Shown here: piece by piece, positions 10,085 through 21,834 of the stretch
Layout of the letters: every line of letters begins with the position of its first letter
Numbering within the stretch: position 1 is the stretch's first letter
Assembly (NCBI GenBank): GCA_030068075.1
Contig: CM057841.1
Location: forward strand, 35,753,030-35,817,029
DNA length: 64,000 nucleotides
Direction: 5' to 3'
Source of the DNA: Paguma larvata
Taxonomy: Eukaryota; Chordata; Mammalia; Carnivora; Viverridae
The notes under the pieces: generated by a model
The model's input: only the letters and a program-made list of their open reading frames with translations
Told to the model about the DNA's origin: nothing
Databases searched by the model: none
Translations under genes and position numbers: made by a program

Positions 10085-10840
10085 GTAATTAGGACAAATT
10101 TGTTGGAATATAGTGACATAATTTGAGACAAGGAGAGGGAAGAGAAGATTGAAGTAGGATTAATATCCAGAATTAGAGACAGCAGCCTTGATAAGAAAGG
10201 AAGGAAAAACTAAAGGTAGTATCATAATATTCCTGAATATTTTGAAGATCCAGTAACAAGGACTGCAGTACTCTCTCTAATGCTCTTGTCCAGCCCTGCC
10301 TTGTGCAAATATCATGGAACGGGGAAAAACCAGCAGAGGGCCTCTGTTATGCATGCATATATAACATAATACTCAAATTAATAATCGGTCACATTTCTCA
10401 TGTGACCTCATTCTGGATATTGCCTTTGAGCCTGGCATGAGGAATAAAATATACTCCCCTCAGGCGGTTAGGAAAGCTGATGTATTCTCATGCATATTGG
10501 GGCACATCTCGAAGTTAGTAATGCCCGAGCTGGAAATATGGATTCTAATGTCTGTGATGATTACGGGGATAACACCGAGGGCACCTTGGTGAATCAACAA
10601 AGATGAGATAGGCAGAGATGAAAACCCAGCGTGGCTTGAGAGCCCTGTATTGTTTAGCACGAAGTGCTCAGCTGTGGAGGCCAAGCCTAAGGGGTGGTGA
10701 GGCTGTCCTGATGTGTTTTTAAATGTCCTGTTCATTATCTAATTCTGACCACCATAGGGAGACTGTAGGTCATTGGAGGGAATGGTAGAGGGATCTCTGT
10801 ATTAACATATTTTAGTTTTCTTTGCTGTTGTGGTTTTCCT
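10085..10840. other. Unannotated unique sequence
   Basis: No repeat recognised. The minus-strand 91-codon frame at 10460-10735 has no recognisable domain and no supporting context. Confidence 0.45.
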
Positions 10841-10844
10841 ACCC

Positions 10845-10965
10845 AGCTGTGAGCACCTTAATGAAGAGATCCTTTCTCTTTAATTCTTGCATCCCTAACG
10901 TCAGATTTAGTAGGTAGGGCATGGAAAAAAATCAGTGTTTCTTGAACGGTTTTGAATAAAGGTGG
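10845..10965 (+). mobile_element. L2 LINE 3'-end remnant
   Basis: 'ctgtgagcaccttaatgaag' (10848-10867), 'tcttgcatccctaacg', 'taggtagggcatgg' and 'cttgaacggttttgaataaag' fit the order of the L2 3' UTR, at high divergence. Confidence 0.4.
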
Positions 10966-10969
10966 TTTA

Positions 10970-13085
10970 TCAGTCTTTTAGATAGAGCCTGATGCTAAAG
11001 GAAAAATTTAGAACTCTGTTGACCATAGATGTCCAGATTTGTAGATTTGGAAGGAATCATAGAAGTTGAACAGTCTAGCACCTTCATATGTTAGTGACCA
11101 ATTCATGTCTAGAAGTCATACTTCCAGTTTGCCCGCTAATGTACTTTTTCCATCTTTACAGTATAGTTTTCTCAGAACTGAATGGCTTTTAGATTCATGG
11201 AATTAGAGATTGATGAAGGATCTTGGTATTCAAATAGCCTTCTTTCTCACCCAATGAAGGACTACTGTTTATAGATCTTTGCACATTTTGGGGGCTGGAC
11301 ATCAAGCAGTGTGATGGATGAAGTATCTTCTGCTTGTGACCAGGATGATGGCAGTGAGACAACACATGAAGCCTGTTGTCCAGGATTCCAGCTGAGGACC
11401 AGAACAATAGGTCTTTTCTGAAAATGTTTCCTGGGCTTTTTGGCTGCTTATGTTTCAAACCAAAATATTGAAGCGTGGCATATGGCCATTATTTATAGCC
11501 TGTTTTGCCAAGGAACCTTCACAGAGCTATTACCAGGAGGATATTCATGATTACTACCATTGCAATAAAAAAAAAGGAATTCATTTGAGAAATAAACCTC
11601 TGGGCTCAGTAAACAAAAACACAAGGATATCCAGAAGCCTGGGTTACCTTTGCCAAATTCTCTCTCATCATCAGGCAATTGCCCAAAGAAACCCTGACTT
11701 CCAGCCAACTTGGTTTCATAGAGAAATACTCAGACCTCATCTGCTTTGACTTCCTTCTTCCTTTCATGACTGCTTTTAAAAAAATCTTTATAGAAAGAGT
11801 TCTGTAGATTTAGTATTCTTAAATCTATAGTATTATAAATAGAGTTCTTAGATTGGAAGATGGGGACATATGATCAAATACTCTGATTAAGTAAGGCTGC
11901 CAGTATGTTTTTGCATTGCCAAGACCCAGAGCCACTCAGAGACGGGGGATAATTTTCCTGGGTGTAACCAAAAGCACTGCAAAACTTATCTAGTTCTTGT
12001 CCCTAAACCACTTTCCCTTCATTGTAACAACATATCCTCAGTGTGGGGACAGTTGAATATTTTCAGTTGAATATATAGCATTCACATTCACAAGCGGAGT
12101 TGCCAAAGTTGAGATTCACCAAGCAAGTGGTATGCTGGAATTGACTTGTGAGAGCTAATCGTTAATTTTTTTCAGGAATTTTGAGAGCTGGTTGCTGGCT
12201 ATGGTAGGGATATTTACAACATGGAAATTGTCAACTGCCACATATCAGGGCTTTTAACTTTTTGTTATGTAAGAGCATGCCACTGAGTTCATTCACGTAT
12301 GGATACATTCCTTTAAGGATTTATTAAATTGGCAGCCCCTCTTTGAAGCTTTTTAGGATCCACCAGGCTGGTCTAAGCCCCTCATTTCCATTAGTACTTT
12401 ACTTTGAAACTCTTTTAAGAGATAAGTCATTTTCAACAACAAAGCATGGATATTTATCCACATCCACATGTTTTATTTTCTTTCTGGAATCTTAGTTTAT
12501 TGAGTTTTAGATTGCTATCTGTTTTGTGGTTTTTTTGTTTGTTTGTTTGTTTGTTTGTTTTTAACCTTTATTGTGTCTTGTATGGTGCCTGGCAGGGTTA
12601 GCACTCAAAATATTTTGCAAATTAAGTCTATAAGTAAAATTAGCCCACCACTGATCCAAAATTCTAGTTATGCTCGGTTATACCATTACTGCCATTAAAA
12701 CTTTGATTGAGATACTACCAGTGGGAACCAAAGCAGTATCAAATATTGAAATGACATGTCATCCAAACAAGGTGGGCATGGGTTTGGAGCAGAGTGACAG
12801 CCCCTGTATTTAGCTTCAGCTGAGATAACACTTGTTATCTTTTTAAGGCTAGTCACTTGCTCCAAATCTTTGGTTATAAAATTGCTGTCACTAGGGAAGG
12901 GGGTAGGAAGGGATATGCCATCAAACTGATGAATTACTTCAGACAGTACACAGTGCAAAAGCATTTCACTTTTATTTTTATTTTTTATTTTTGGTGGAGG
13001 CAAGATAGGACAGCTGTAAGCATGCTTAAGGAAAGGAGGAGGATTCAAACGAGTAATTGATTAAATGTAAATGATTCAGCCATTT
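10970..13085. other. Unannotated unique sequence
   Basis: No family is recognised. A (GTTT)n tract lies at about 12533-12560. Overlapping open frames on both strands at 11450-11749 (99 codons, plus) and 11493-11708 (71 codons, minus) show no domain I know. Confidence 0.45.
12533..12560. repeat. (GTTT)n microsatellite
   Basis: About six GTTT units in a row within a T-rich stretch. Confidence 0.85.
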
Positions 13086-13089
13086 CTTC

Positions 13090-13205
13090 AGTTATTCATT
13101 CAACAAACATGTATTAGATGAATAATGTATTCCAGATTTTGTTTTAAAGTCTGGAGGATATAAAGATAAATAAGAACTTGTACACCTCTGGAAATTGCAA
13201 TCTAT
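13090..13205 (-). mobile_element. L2 LINE 3' end, antisense
   Basis: 'tcattcaacaaacatgtatta' (13096-13116) followed by 'tctggaggatataaagataaataag' and 'gaaattgcaatctatta' is the antisense L2 3' end ('cattcaacaaatatttattga..ggggatacagcagtgaacaa..'). Confidence 0.6.
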
Positions 13206-16200
13206 TAGAAGTGGAAGCCAGAGGAAATGTATTTAGGAAGAGATTTCCTCTAAATTATAGAAAATGTAAGAGCCAAATCGAATGGCAGATTGAAGGGCCA
13301 ACAGGAAACAGCTTTAGAAAGTGAATTGTGTTATGTCTAATAGAGAAATACACAAAGTACTTTTTTTTCTTTGTGTAATTGGACCTGAGTCCAGAGGGAA
13401 AAAGAGAGAGAGAGAAAGAGAGATAAGAGTGTGGGTTTGAATAGATCCCTCCTTCCTCCTGCTCAGATTTAGACTTCCAAAGATACATATATATATAGAT
13501 AGATAGGTGCTATTTATACCCAGTGGCACCATTAGTGCTGGAGAGCTGAGCTACACGGCTAGTAATTAGGAAGAGGCAATGAGGAAACCTATTTCCCCCG
13601 AGGTCTTTGCCCTCCTTTACTACACGACTTCAGTCTGCCCACCTGTGTAATGGAGATAGCCGTAGCAATTCTCTTCTGATAGTGGCACAGAATAAATCAC
13701 TGAGAGCCATTTTGCACTTGCCCAGGGTCTTTCAAGCGAGGATCTCAAAGTGAATCTGAGCTGCTGTGTGCCACAAAGAGGACCAACATTTCTCTTTGGC
13801 TTTAAAGGATGTCCCATTGTGAGAATGAACTTTGGGTTTTATCTCTCCCTTTGAAATAGAATACATCAAAGTGAGACATCTGAAGGCAAAGACACAATGA
13901 TCTCCAATCCAAAGCCAAGTTCAAAAACACAGAGATGAGTTGTGTTATTATGAAATTGTATTTGCTGGCTGCGATGGAGGACAAAGAAAGATTAACTTGC
14001 AAACATAAAGCAGGCCTTGAAATTCCTATTAGTCTCGGGTTCCAGGGCACAGACTTTTACAGCTGGACACTTATTATTATTATTTTTTTTTTGGAAGGAG
14101 AGGAGCGGTAGCATATAACACATGAGGCCCCCTTTTCTTTTTTTCTCTCAGTCTGAAATGTACGGTGATTAAGGCAAAATTTAGTAATGGTTAGGTAGAT
14201 GATAGAGAATGAAAACCAGTTTTAAAAGGTTGTTATTGAGAAGTGTGTTCTTTGGAGGACCCAAGTTTATGCCTTTGAGGGCCTATTCGGTGTTAGGTAT
14301 TGTAAGTGCCGCAGTGGCTTTCTGCATGCTGACAACCTTCTCAAGTGTGATTCCAAGTGAGACATACCTACCTAATTCTAACTGTGCTTGAAACCTTAAA
14401 TCATAACTAAATTATATATGTATCAGTCCTATTAAAGGGTAAATGCTTTCTAGACCAGCTGGATTTCAGTATAGGGAAAATAATTTCAAATATATCCTTT
14501 TTTTTTTTTTAATTCCTTGTCAAGTGTTACTCTACTCTGTGCTCTAGTCATACCGGAATAGTTTATTTATTCATGCTACATTCCGCATTCACCACATGGG
14601 GCATGTAAATTATTAATTCCTGGATCATACCACCTTCTGGTGTCTTAATTTGGGCTCCCTAGGCCTAGACTCTGACACGGGGATTTGAATGAAAAGAGTT
14701 GACTTGGGAAGTGCAGAGGACACAGGAAGGTGATGGTGACAAAGCACAGGGAGAATGATAGAGCAGATGGGGATACAGCGAAGGGAGGGCAGCCCACCCA
14801 AGGTACCCCTCACCCTGGCCCGCTGGAGCTCCTGTGGCCGTCTGCACTGGCCTCGTCTGCCTCATTGGTAACCACATTCATACCTCATAGGATTGTTTCA
14901 AAGAAGAAAGGATGCAAAGCCAATTACTGGGGACCTGGCGCTTAATGACCATCTATTATGAGAGAATAAGTGATATTTTCATGGAGCTTCTGGAGACAGA
15001 CTTTTGTCTTGAAGGCAGAATTATTGTGTCCTATTAGGGAAATGGAAAGAAAATTCATGTTTTATATCTTTTCCCTGAATCCGCAGGATCCGAGGATCTT
15101 CAATTACTAATTGCTTTAATCTGAACACATTAAACATCTTACTGGAGCTGTTGGAGATCTTACAACTCTTTCTCATCTCACGTTGAGAGTGAAAAGGCAT
15201 GCTTTCAGAGGTGAACGAGTCTCCCTAAGCGTGAATGAGAGGAGCAGAGGAGGTTCCCTTCTGGCATCATGTCAGAGATTAGTGATTTCCAAAACCCTGA
15301 GTGTGTAGGAAGAGCATGCAAAGCCATTTCTTTCCCTTTTGTCCAGTCTAAATGCAAATTTGAACTTTCATGGCAGTGTGTGTGCACGTTAATGCCCATG
15401 CTCTGTCACCCCGGAGAGTGCTTTAGAATTCCTAAATTAGGTTGGGTGGGTGACTTAAGGAAGGGGTCATCTCATGACGTAGGCCCCATTTCCAATGCAC
15501 AGTGCATGGAAGTGGCAATCCACGGGAGCTTCTTTTTATCCCCGGGATGGCGGCCTGGCTGAGGGCAGGGTAAAGGAGTGTCAAAGGCCAGCAGCTGGGC
15601 AAAAGTAGCCTCCAGCATGTCTCCCTCAAGACGGGAAAATGTAGGGAAAGAAGAAAGGGTAAGAGTACACCATGGCCTAATTAGCATTTGCTTCTTGTAG
15701 TCCTGGAAATGTCAGTCACCAGTTGGTAGCAAAATAAAGATGTAATGTTAGTGATAATGAATTAAATTGTGGCCATTTGCATTGGAATGCCATGATAATG
15801 ATCTGAAATTACCATTGTATATATTCCCCTTGACAGTTCAAAATTGGACTCCAAGCTAATAGTATTTCGGATGAACTTTAAACCAATGAAATTGCTTTGA
15901 GTACACTCCTTTTGGCAAGCCATGTGGATTTGAGAAAGTTAATTTACCTCTGTTTTGTTCAAGCTGTTTGGTAATTGATGAACATACCATAAAAGTTTTA
16001 ATGAATAACCACAGGGACCATTTAACTTATTTACTAGGTAAAAGTGAAATGTACTTGATTACCCTCCCTAATCTGCCTCTCCAAATGAAGCCAACCCAGA
16101 ATAAATACTGTCTTTTGTGTGCGTGTGCCATCTCTGCGGCACAAAACATCGCAGGCAAATATTTTCAGAAAGTCTGAATGGAGGAGTTGCATTTTCTCCC

Positions 16201-16790
16201 ATTAACTTCGATTTATAGTTCTGCCGCAAGCATTAGACATTGCTTAGGGAGGACTTATGTCTGTGTGCGTGAGGACTGGAGGCTCTGTTGCAGTGGGGTT
16301 GTGTAGCAACCCACAGAATCAGCACACATCTTCCCAGCATCTGTTGTGTGAATAACTCTCCAGTAACACTCCATTATTGTGAAGCAGTTAAAATAAGAGC
16401 AACGCTTTCTTTCTTTCTTTTTTTTCCTGGCCTCCCAGAGTCTAATTACACTCTAGAATCCTTTCATAAGGAGAATCTTATTATAAGATAAGTGCCCACA
16501 TGTATCTTAGTTTCCCGTTAAATCCTGTTCCTTATGCCTTTGCAGAGTGTTTTCGACAGTACAGCCACAGGTGAACAAAGAAGGTTGCACTGAACTAGCG
16601 GCAGAGTCCAAATATGTGCTCTGCCCCGTTCACTCCACTTCGCCAGATGCTGGTAAGATTTCCAGCCTTATCACTTAACCGGCTAGGCCTTTTGGGGAAC
16701 TTGAATTCAGATCCCCCTGCCTCAGGTTCCTCATCTGGAGTTATGAACTGAGGATAGTGAAAGTCTGAGGAACTCCTGTAAAACACACGA
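13206..16790. other. Repeat-poor block
   Basis: About 3.6 kb with almost no recognisable repeat. Exceptions are a GA tract near 13398-13423, a possible MIR trace near 13550-13680 and the repeat remnant at 14655-14765. There is no credible coding frame. Homeodomain-like cores occur at 15101-15113. In a window where repeats fall about every kilobase, such a gap is a reasonable candidate for conserved regulatory sequence. Confidence 0.4.
14655..14765 (-). repeat. Unnamed dispersed repeat, copy A
   Basis: 'agactctgacacggggatttg' and 'gttgacttgggaagtgcaga' align block by block with 'agactcagagacaaggattt' and 'gtttatttgggaggtg' at 59818-59866. The same order is seen near 31840 and, inverted, near 57850. 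I cannot name the family; the sequence looks like the 3' end of an old LTR read in antisense. Confidence 0.35.
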
Positions 16791-16799
16791 TGGTGCCTG

Positions 16800-16965
16800 G
16801 AGTGGGGGTTCTCTCCTGGAAGACCTCGTTCAACACAGACTCTGGACCCCACTCCCAGAGATGCTGATCCAGTAGGTATGGGGGTGGGCTTGGGAATTTG
16901 CATTTCTAATAAGATCTCAGGGGATACTAGTCCAAGGGACCACACTTTGACCATCACCAGTCGAG
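16800..16965 (+). mobile_element. MER5-type hAT remnant
   Basis: 'ggaccccactcccagagatgctgat' , 'cagtaggtatgggggtgggc', 'gggaatttgcatttctaataag' and 'gggaccacactttgaccatcac' follow the MER5-type non-autonomous hAT-Charlie consensus as I remember it, including an end resembling '..tttgagaaccactg'. Confidence 0.65.
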
Positions 16966-17194
16966 CAGATAAAAGATACTTGAGAATTTTTATTTTCTTC
17001 TTCCATGGCTGGAATAAGTTGTTACATCAGTATAAACCCCTAAAGGGCCCCTGTCATGTTTTATTCACCCATAATATCTACCCACCTGGAAACTAACATA
17101 ATCAGTATTGAGGACTGAATTAAATGGAGCTTCTAGAAGCTCTAGAAACAACATAATACAACACTCTTGTACACTTGGTCAGTGAACAGAAACC

Positions 17195-17420
17195 AAAGTC
17201 AGGCTGCTTCTGATATGACCCCATCTCCGCCTCTTACTGATGTATGTCCTTGGATGAGTTTTAAACTCCTCAAGCGGCTGTTGTCTCATTTATGAAGTGG
17301 GTTTGGTAATAGCCCCATATCGTGGGTATAATAAATGCACACATATTTTGTTTCTAATATTTATATTTCTCAGTCCTACAAAGTGCTTGTGCAGTACCAG
17401 GCACAGAAAGCCTCCAAGTA
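17195..17420 (+). mobile_element. MIR SINE
   Basis: 'atgtatgtccttggatgagtt', 'tgtctcatttatgaagtggg', 'aatagccccatatcgtggg' and 'agtgcttgtgcagtaccaggcaca' appear in MIR order. The middle is interrupted by an AT-rich insert near 17340-17370. Confidence 0.65.
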
Positions 17421-17985
17421 TTTCCAGCGATCATTATTAGTAGTATTTACTTCTCTCCTCTTCTATGCCTTCTCTCCCCCTGTCAGAGGGAAGTAAGATC
17501 CTCACTGTGGTCCTCTTTCTGAAAAACTGTCATGTCACATTAGAGGCATTCCTGTGTTTTGATATTTGCCTCAAAACATAACTATCCCTGTGAATGTTGA
17601 CATGTTAGGCATTACACTAATTTGCATTAAGAAATCGTTATACCGGATAATCTGGCCCCGTAACATATGGAAGCAGATGTCCTGAAGAAATAGGTTTTAT
17701 GGATATAACTGGATGCACCGGGTCAAAAGAAGTTACAAGTTCCCAGTGGGACTCACTTCCCAAGTGAGGCTTGGGAATAATGGAGGCTGACCCGTAGGTA
17801 CGAAAAGGACATGGAACATCAACACTTCTCCCTCTCCACTGTTGTGGCTTGGCCTGACTCCATTCACGGTGGACAGGGTTCTGAAGTGAAGACACACCTG
17901 CAGTGGGGTGGGACATAGCTGTTCCCAGCTTCAGAAAAAAAAAATGTACATGTGGAGAAATTGTGGTTATGAAAGTAATATGAGT
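17421..17985. other. Unannotated unique sequence
   Basis: No family recognised. The 139-codon minus-strand frame at 17638-18057 shows no domain and runs into the AT-rich repeat-like stretch that follows. Confidence 0.45.
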
Positions 17986-17989
17986 TGAG

Positions 17990-18330
17990 GAAAATAAAGA
18001 GTAGGTATGAGAAGATAGTGAAAACCACCCTGTTTTTATCTTCCAGAGAGTAACCACATTTGTGCTTATGCTTCCCCAATTTTTCTATGTAGACACATAA
18101 ACGCACACACACGAATTTATTATTTTATCATGTTGTTTTTAATGTGCTCTTTCTTTATCAATAATACATCAGGGATAGCGTTGTATATTAAAAAATAACC
18201 TACAACATTATTTTAGTGTCTGCATAGAATTTGTTGTATACACATATTATAATCGATTTATCAAATCCATGAACTACAGTGTGCTCAATACCTTGCATAT
18301 ATATTTTTGTAACTTTTTCATAAATTCTTT
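17990..18330 (-). mobile_element. Possible old L1-type 3' region
   Basis: 'cagagagtaaccacatttgtgc', 'tttttctatgtagacacata', 'aatacatcagggatagcg' and 'gtctgcatagaatttgttgta' resemble the antisense 3' region of an ancient L1 ('gtaaccactg..', 'ttccagacttttttctatgc', 'ggctgcatagtattccattgta'). The match is by pattern only. Confidence 0.35.
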
Positions 18331-18379
18331 ATGGTAACTTATGAATATTTGTAATATTTGTGTTATTTTTGCCAGTTAG

Positions 18380-18525
18380 TGATCATTCATTCAATAATTT
18401 ATTAATTATGAATGAGTTCCTGGTATGTACCAGGCCTATGATTACAGCAATGAATATGAGCAGATTAAAATAATGCAAGGTTGTGAAAAGGCCAACGTAC
18501 TTTCACTCACTGGGGATGCAGTTTG
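18380..18525 (-). mobile_element. L2 LINE 3' end, antisense
   Basis: 'tcattcattcaataatttatta' (18383-18404), 'gagttcctggtatgtaccaggcc' and 'tgattacagcaatgaatatgagcag' give the antisense L2 order. Confidence 0.65.
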
Positions 18526-18607
18526 TGTTACACTCTTGAGTAGGAAAATTATTTTGTCCAGATCTGCTATGTCACCTTGGCTTCATATAAGGAAACCCAT
18601 GAAACTT

Positions 18608-18809
18608 TTTTTTAATGTTTATTTATTTTTGAGAGACAGAGCTTGAGCAGAGGAGGGGCAGAGAGCGAGGGAGACCAGAATCTGGAGCAAGCTTCAAGCT
18701 CTGAGCTGTCAGCACAGAGCCCCATGTGGGGCTTGAACTCAAGAAACGTGAGATCATGACCTGAGCCGAAGTTGGACACTTAATTGACTGAGCCACCCAG
18801 GCATCCCCT
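18608..18809 (-). mobile_element. CAN SINE (felid SINEC type), antisense
   Basis: All SINE parts are present on the minus strand: tail ('tttaatgtttatttatttttgag'), GA tract, 'agctgtcagcacagagcccc', B box complement 'cttgaactcaag', A box complement and head 'gagccacccaggcatcccct'. The host word gaaacttttt occurs at 18601-18610 and again at 18818-18827 as the probable duplication. Confidence 0.92.
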
Positions 18810-19054
18810 GCACTCGGGAAACTTTTTAAAAATACTAATTTTATGTCTTGCTGCCTCTACAACAATTCCACAGTCTATGCTTGGTTCTGAGCAGTAAGTA
18901 GCTTGAAAAGTTTCCCAACAGATTGTAGTGAGCAGAGAGGTTTGAAAACTGCTGAGGAGATGGGCAGATTGGGTAAAGGGGAGAGGGAGACGCAGGCTTC
19001 CAGGTACGGAATGAGTACGTCACCAGAATAGAAGGCGCAGCAGAACGATACAGT

Positions 19055-19225
19055 CAGTGATAGTGTAATAGTGATGTAAGGAGACAGATGGTCAGCTACA
19101 CTTGCAGTGAGCCCAGCATAATGTATACTTTCCTCAAATCACTAACTGTACACCTGAAACTAATGTAACATTGTGTATTAACTATACTAAAAAACAAACA
19201 AACAAACAAAAAGCCAAAAAAAACC
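19055..19225 (+). mobile_element. L1 LINE 3' terminus
   Basis: 'atcactaactgtacacctgaaactaatgtaacattgtgtattaactatact' (about 19138-19189) is the characteristic carnivore L1 3' end, followed by an A-rich tail with (AAAC)n (19190-19215). This is a 5'-truncated copy of at most about 170 bp. Confidence 0.75.
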
Positions 19226-19531
19226 CCAAACCTGCTGAGGACACTTACCCTTCTCTTTATCTGCTACTTTAACAAGACCCTGTCCTCAGACTCTCTCAAT
19301 TAAGCTTCAATCTGTCTTTGTATCAGGTCTCGACCCACCTGGAGAGTATGAGGAATATGTTGGGACAGGGTGGGGGGGTGTAAGAGTAAATAGCCTTATT
19401 CTGATGTTTTGCCAAGTTAGAGAGGGTCCCTTTTATATTTGGGCCAAAACTGAAGATCATCAGTGTTTTTTTCCCTGCTGAAACCTTTGAGGTGTGTGGG
19501 CTGTTTCTGTGATTAAACACACACATACAGA

Positions 19532-19740
19532 GGGGCACCTGAGTGACTCGGTCGGTTGACCGTCTGACTTTGGCTCAGGTCATGATCTCGCTGTTCACTA
19601 GTTTGAGCCCCGCATTGGGCTCTGTGCTGACGGCTGGGAGCCTGGAGCCTGCTTCAGATTCTGTGTCTCCCTCTCTCTCTGCCCATCCCTTGCTCACGCT
19701 CTGTCTCTGAAAAATGAATAAATGTTAAAAAAAAACTTAT
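19532..19740 (+). mobile_element. CAN SINE (felid SINEC type)
   Basis: Head 'ggggcacctgagtgactcgg', B box 'gtttgagcccc', 'gctgacggctgggagcctgg', CT tract and tail 'gaataaatgttaaaaaaaaa'. The duplicated word ttaaacacacaca lies at 19513-19525 and again at 19742-19754, and the second copy has grown into a CA repeat. It faces the SINE at 18608. Confidence 0.93.
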
Positions 19741-19741
19741 T

Positions 19742-19763
19742 TTAAACACACACACACACACAC
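19742..19763. repeat. (CA)n microsatellite at the SINE target site
   Basis: About ten CA units that begin in the target-site duplication of the SINE. Confidence 0.85.
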
Positions 19764-20295
19764 CCTGGACTTCTATGTAGTTAGGTTGTTGTCAGTCCAT
19801 CACTGGGAGACTGAATGTTTTGTGCTCAGGTGGCCATGTAATCCTAAGGGATTGAGAGTCTTTTGTTTTGTTTTGTTTTACAATGTGGCTTAAATACTTG
19901 GTTTGTTAAAACAAAAGTATGCTTCAGTAATACATTGTGGAAGAGCATATTGCTTAGATGGACAAGAGGAACTGTATGAAGCCTAAAGCAACGAACCACT
20001 CAAGCCCCCCACTCCTGTTCTTCTGTCACCAGGTAGTGGACCCTCTCTGTGCCATCGACCGCCATGTAGTCAGAATCCCCGAGGTGTGGGTCAGCCTAAC
20101 GCCCTGTGTGTGCTCTAGAGTAATTCAATCTGTTTAGCTTGGATGGAGGCATTAGGTTTTGAAAAATAGTAACATGCGCTTGTCTGGAGCTATGTTTGAG
20201 AAAACGATGAATTTCCTTGTTACTGTCTATTAAGCCTCACAAGAAGCGTTTGAAAAGGATTCTGGCTAAAAGGGGTTTGCCTGAGTTACTCCATT
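19764..20295. other. Unannotated unique sequence
   Basis: A (TTTTG)n run near 19861-19879; otherwise nothing recognised. Confidence 0.45.
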
Positions 20296-20299
20296 ATAA

Positions 20300-20975
20300 A
20301 CACATGAGATAGACATGAAAGACGTGGAGGAAACTTAAATGCATATTACTAAGTGAAAGTAGCCAGTCCGAAAAGGCTACATCGTATATAATTCTAATTA
20401 TAGGACATTCTGGAAAAGGTGAAACTATAGGGACAATAAAAAGGTCGGTGGTTGTCAGGGGTGGGAGAGAGGAACAGGCAGAACACAGAGGATTTTTAGG
20501 GCAGTGGAAATACTCCATATGACACTATAACATATACCAATGTACATTTGTCCAGAGCCATATGTACACCACCAAGAGTGAACCTTAAGGTAAACCTAGG
20601 GCTTCGTGGGATTATGATGAATCAGGGTGGGTTCGTCCTAAGTAACAAATAGGTCAGTCTAGTGAGTGACGTGGGCAATGGGGGAGGCTGTGCATGCGTG
20701 TAGGTAAGAATTATACGGGGCGCCTGGGTGGCTCAGTTGGTTAAGCTGCCGACTTCAGCTCAGGTCATGATCTCGCGGTCTGTGAGTTCGAGCCCCACGT
20801 CGGGCTCTGCGCTGATGGCTTGGAATCTGGAGCCTGCTTCGGATTCTGTGTCTCCCTCTCTCTCTGCTCTTCCCCTGCTCACACTCTGTCTCCATGTCTC
20901 TCAAAAATAAGTAAAAACGTTAAAAAAAAAAGAATTATATGGGAAATCTCTGTACTTGCCTCTCAATTGAGGCAG
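20300..20975 (+). mobile_element. Ancient L1 3' UTR split by a CAN SINE
   Basis: 'ttactaagtgaaagtagccag', 'ttctggaaaaggtgaaactatagggacaa', 'ggtcggtggttgtcaggggtggg', 'gtggaaatactccatat' and 'gggggaggctgtgcatgcgtg' follow the 3'-UTR order of an old L1 in plus orientation. The end, 'tatgggaaatctctgtacttgcctctcaatt', comes only after the SINE (20938-20968), so the SINE split this element. Confidence 0.7.
20717..20930 (+). mobile_element. Well-preserved CAN SINE inside an L1
   Basis: One of the copies closest to the felid consensus: head 'ggggcgcctgggtggctcag', A box region 20729-20740, B box gttcgagccc (20786-20795), 'tggagcctgcttcggattctgtgtctccctctctctctgctc' body and tail. The duplication aagaattata (20706-20715 and about 20929-20938) brackets it. 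Both polymerase III promoter boxes look intact, although activity cannot be judged from sequence. Confidence 0.95.
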
Positions 20976-21830
20976 CTCATTTATGGATGTGAGAGAGGGA
21001 CTAGGAGATAGAACTTTGGTAGGGAGACGAGCATAATTTATTGTTGGATTTCCTTACTCTCCAGAACGTACCTAGAACCTCCTTCAGTCATTCATTGCCT
21101 CTTGATATTTTCCCCTCTGCCCCACTCTCTGAGCCTCCATTTACTCACACTGGGTAAAATACCCTCATTCTAGAATTCAGAGCTCTGTCCTTGCTCTGAA
21201 AACACTTCTTGCTTCTGGATGCCTATATTTCCCTTCAAATAATGACCTCAACTAATATATTGTTTAGAAAATATCGCAAGAGTGCACAAGATGTGCTGCA
21301 TAAAGGTCGGTAAGCTGAAATGGGATGGCTGACTCTGCCACCGTATCACTTACACAGTGTCTGAAACGGAGTATGGGGGTAGCACCCTACACCTCCAACA
21401 TGGTCTCCAGATTATTTTCTTACAAGAGGAAGAGGATGAGACACACAACTGCAGAGCCTAGGATTAAAGATGGTCACCTTAGGTAGACTTGTGGTTTTTA
21501 GGCGAGTTCAGGGTTGTAGATTAGAGAGAATCCCAGCAATGCTCTGAGCTCCAGAGGAAATGCCTTAGGCTCAGTGAGAGGGAAAGAATGGGTAGAATTG
21601 GGGATGAAAGTGGTTGTGTCCTTAAATTTGATACTGACTCTGCCCTTTGGTGGTTTGAAGAAATACCAACAGTACTGAAATGTTTTAGAAAGTACATGAC
21701 TGTACATTTTATTCTTTAGCAAATATTGGGAACATGAAAAGGGGAAGCAAGAGGACTGATTTGGCTAATACCCTCCTCAGGGGGAGTCTAGCCTGTGGAA
21801 GTATGTGGCACACAATAGATCCTATCAAAA
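20976..21830. other. Unannotated unique sequence
   Basis: No family or gene recognised; the short frames here carry no domain. Confidence 0.45.
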
Positions 21831-21834
21831 TAAA

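Noticed and set aside
11450..11749. Overlapping open frames on both strands (99 and 71 codons)
   Set aside because: Frames mirror each other across the strands. No domain, splice context or codon pattern supports either.
17638..18057. 139-codon minus frame
   Set aside because: No domain, and its first part lies in an AT-rich repeat-like stretch.
20786..20795. tRNA-like B box and A box as a possible tRNA gene
   Set aside because: They belong to a tRNA-derived SINE. No complete cloverleaf with acceptor stem is present.
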